Positions 6,668-8,004 of a DNA stretch of 8,004 nucleotides are shown in pieces. The translations under genes and the position numbers were made by a program. Each line of letters opens with the position of its first letter. The first letter of the stretch is position 1. This stretch comes from JACRGC01 sp035288785 (lineage in GTDB: Archaea > Micrarchaeota > Micrarchaeia > Norongarragalinales > SBBD01): positions 1 through 8,004 of the forward strand of contig DATDZF010000038.1 in assembly GCA_035288785.1 (NCBI GenBank), written 5' to 3'. The notes beneath the pieces were generated by a model. The model did no database searches. It had not been told where the DNA came from and was given only the letters and a program-made list of their open reading frames with translations.

Positions 6668-8004
6668 TTACCCGATGACCTTGAAAACCATCACGTAGGG
6701 AGAGGCCTGTGAAGGATATAACTTGAGAAGCTGGAATTTTTCCGGGTGCTTGAGCACATATTCTACGGAATTTGACGGGGGAGCAGCATTCTGGTAATTG
6801 TTCAGCGCATTGATGTAATAATCGCGTGACTCGTATGCCGTTATCAGCAGGTAGGACGGCTTTCGCTGCGATAGCGAGTCGATGAAAAAGGTCAGGTTGC
6901 CCCCATTGAAGCCAAAGGGCGTGCGGTCAGCATAAAACATGGCGGTCACGGAATCGGTCATGAATACCTCATCTGGAGCCGAATTATCCCTCACGAACAT
7001 TGCCGCCTCCTTGACATCTCCAAATGAGCCCTTCTTATATTCGAATAATTGGAATGCGCCGGTGATGTTCCCAAGCGTCCCAAGGTACAGCATGATGATC
7101 ACTGCCATAAAGATGGCGATCCTTGCGGCATCCGCCTCGAACTTCTGCGCTTGCGAGGATATGCTGCGGATCGCTGCAAGGCCATCCGATACCATGGCAG
7201 AGGAAAACGCCCCAATCACAAGGAATAGGATCGGGAATAGGGGCATGAGGTACCGGTCTTCCTTGTGGTTCAGGAGGACGCTGGCCGATATGAAAATTAT
7301 GATTACCAAGTATGAGGCATATTTCATCTGCTTATTGCCGTAAAGGAAACCGTAGAGCAACGCAAGCGCCAGCAAGGCGATCACGAACACGTTCGATAGG
7401 ATGTGGGGCAGGAGCAAGAGGAAGTACTCCAATGGTTCTGGGGCCTGGTTGAAATAGGAGAGGGTGAAAAGCCCATAGAAGGAGCCGAAATTGGCGTGGC
7501 TGTAATAGAATAGGGGAACAAGCAGGAGCAGCGAGATGGCGGCGGTGGCGGCAACCGATTTGAAATTTTTAAGGACCGCCCCGAAGCGGAAAATAAGCAC
7601 GAATGCTGCAATTGAGACCACGACCATGATGAACCGATAGAACGCAAGGAATGCGCAGACGGTGAATATCGAGAACAGCAGCAGGTCCTTTTTCGAGAAT
7701 GTATCAAATGCCCTGAGCATGAAATAGAGGGATAGGGCGGATAGGAAGATCCCGGGTATTTCTGTCAGGAGCCTACCCGAATAGAAAACGAAAAGGGTGG
7801 AGAAGGCCATCAGGCCCGCCGCTATCAGGCCCGCCTTCATGTCGAATAGCCGCCTTCCGATTAGGAACAGCGCCGCAAGGCTAAGACCCGTGAAAAGCGG
7901 CGTTAGGATGTTCCAGACAGCTTCCCCAAATAATGAGCGCAGAATTGCGATGTAGATGGGTATGAGCGGGGGGCGATAGCTCCGGTCACCGTAAAACCCG
8001 AAAA
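6668..8004 (-). CDS. GT-C type membrane glycosyltransferase (PMT/ArnT-like), 5' end outside window
   Basis: The frame stays open to the window edge, giving 444 visible C-terminal residues; an internal ATG at 7840 should not be taken as the start, because the 54 residues before it are clearly family sequence (YGDRSYRPPLIPIYIA, then another membrane helix). About ten to eleven hydrophobic helices fill the first 310 residues. Family marks are YRPPL near the visible N-terminus, RLLTEIPGIFLSAL on the helix after residue 75, and HKEDRYLMPLFPIL around 245-258. About 120-130 residues at the C-terminus form a soluble domain (VKEAAMFVRDNSAPDEVF onward). Such enzymes use polyprenyl- or dolichyl-phosphate sugars on the outer membrane face, so the GT2 enzyme three genes downstream is its natural donor-maker. 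The first extracytoplasmic loop with the catalytic acidic residue is probably outside the window. The acceptor, whether protein, glycan or lipid, is not evident. Confidence 0.82.
   Translation of the reverse strand, partial: FGFYGDRSYRPPLIPIYIAILRSLFGEAVWNILTPLFTGLSLAALFLIGRRLFDMKAGLIAAGLMAFSTLFVFYSGRLLTEIPGIFLSALSLYFMLRAFDTFSKKDLLLFSIFTVCAFLAFYRFIMVVVSIAAFVLIFRFGAVLKNFKSVAATAAISLLLLVPLFYYSHANFGSFYGLFTLSYFNQAPEPLEYFLLLLPHILSNVFVIALLALALLYGFLYGNKQMKYASYLVIIIFISASVLLNHKEDRYLMPLFPILFLVIGAFSSAMVSDGLAAIRSISSQAQKFEADAARIAIFMAVIIMLYLGTLGNITGAFQLFEYKKGSFGDVKEAAMFVRDNSAPDEVFMTDSVTAMFYADRTPFGFNGGNLTFFIDSLSQRKPSYLLITAYESRDYYINALNNYQNAAPPSNSVEYVLKHPEKFQLLKLYPSQASPYVMVFKVIG

Noticed and set aside
7809..7835. 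Direct repeat ATCAGGCCCGCC, two copies (7809-7820 and 7824-7835)
   Set aside because: It encodes the repetitive Ala-Gly-Leu pattern of a membrane helix in the GT-C enzyme; too short and in frame, so explained by coding.
1..8004. CRISPR array, tRNA or rRNA gene, insertion sequence, prophage or defence system
   Set aside because: No repeat-spacer pattern, RNA-gene-like folding block, transposase motif or terminal inverted repeats were seen; almost all bases are within the seven described genes.

Overview
The window is one block of cell-surface glycan genes, all read from the minus strand, plus the start of a separate minus-strand gene at the low-coordinate edge. In transcription order (high to low coordinate) it runs: a multi-membrane-spanning GT-C type glycosyltransferase whose 5' end lies outside the window; a UDP-glucose 6-dehydrogenase; a UDP-hexuronate 4-epimerase-like SDR enzyme; a polyprenyl-phosphate glycosyltransferase of the DPM1/GtrB/ArnC type; a methyltransferase with an N-terminal zinc ribbon; and an asparagine-synthetase-type amidotransferase. 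The first five junctions are 2-10 nt gaps or a 4-nt overlap, so these six genes look like a single transcript with coupled translation. After the last gene there is a 129-nt gap, the only real intergenic region. It holds a hairpin plus T5 terminator candidate and an A/T-rich promoter candidate for the next gene, a second SAM methyltransferase cut off by the window edge.

Functional reading: UDP-glucose is oxidised to UDP-glucuronate, which is probably epimerised to UDP-galacturonate. The membrane-anchored GT2 enzyme would load a sugar onto a polyprenyl (bacteria) or dolichyl (archaea) phosphate, and the GT-C enzyme would transfer it on the outer face of the membrane to a glycan, protein or lipid. 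The amidotransferase and methyltransferase are plausible tailoring enzymes, for example a uronamide and an O-methyl or methyl-ester group. This recalls the rhizobial Rgt (polyprenyl-P-galacturonate) and the Arn systems, with amidation and methylation added. The enzyme families are well supported; the substrates and the pathway order are inference.

Organism: base composition is roughly half G+C by eye. AGG is a common arginine codon, several genes have G-rich Shine-Dalgarno sequences (AGGGG, GGGGAG, GGTGG), and the dehydrogenase has a wording I associate with archaeal homologues. A TATA-like box sits about 30 nt before the likely start of the second methyltransferase. I lean towards an archaeon, perhaps an uncultivated or DPANN-type lineage, but an uncultivated bacterium is not excluded because the same box contains a TATAAT hexamer. 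No tRNA, rRNA, CRISPR array, insertion sequence or phage gene is visible.
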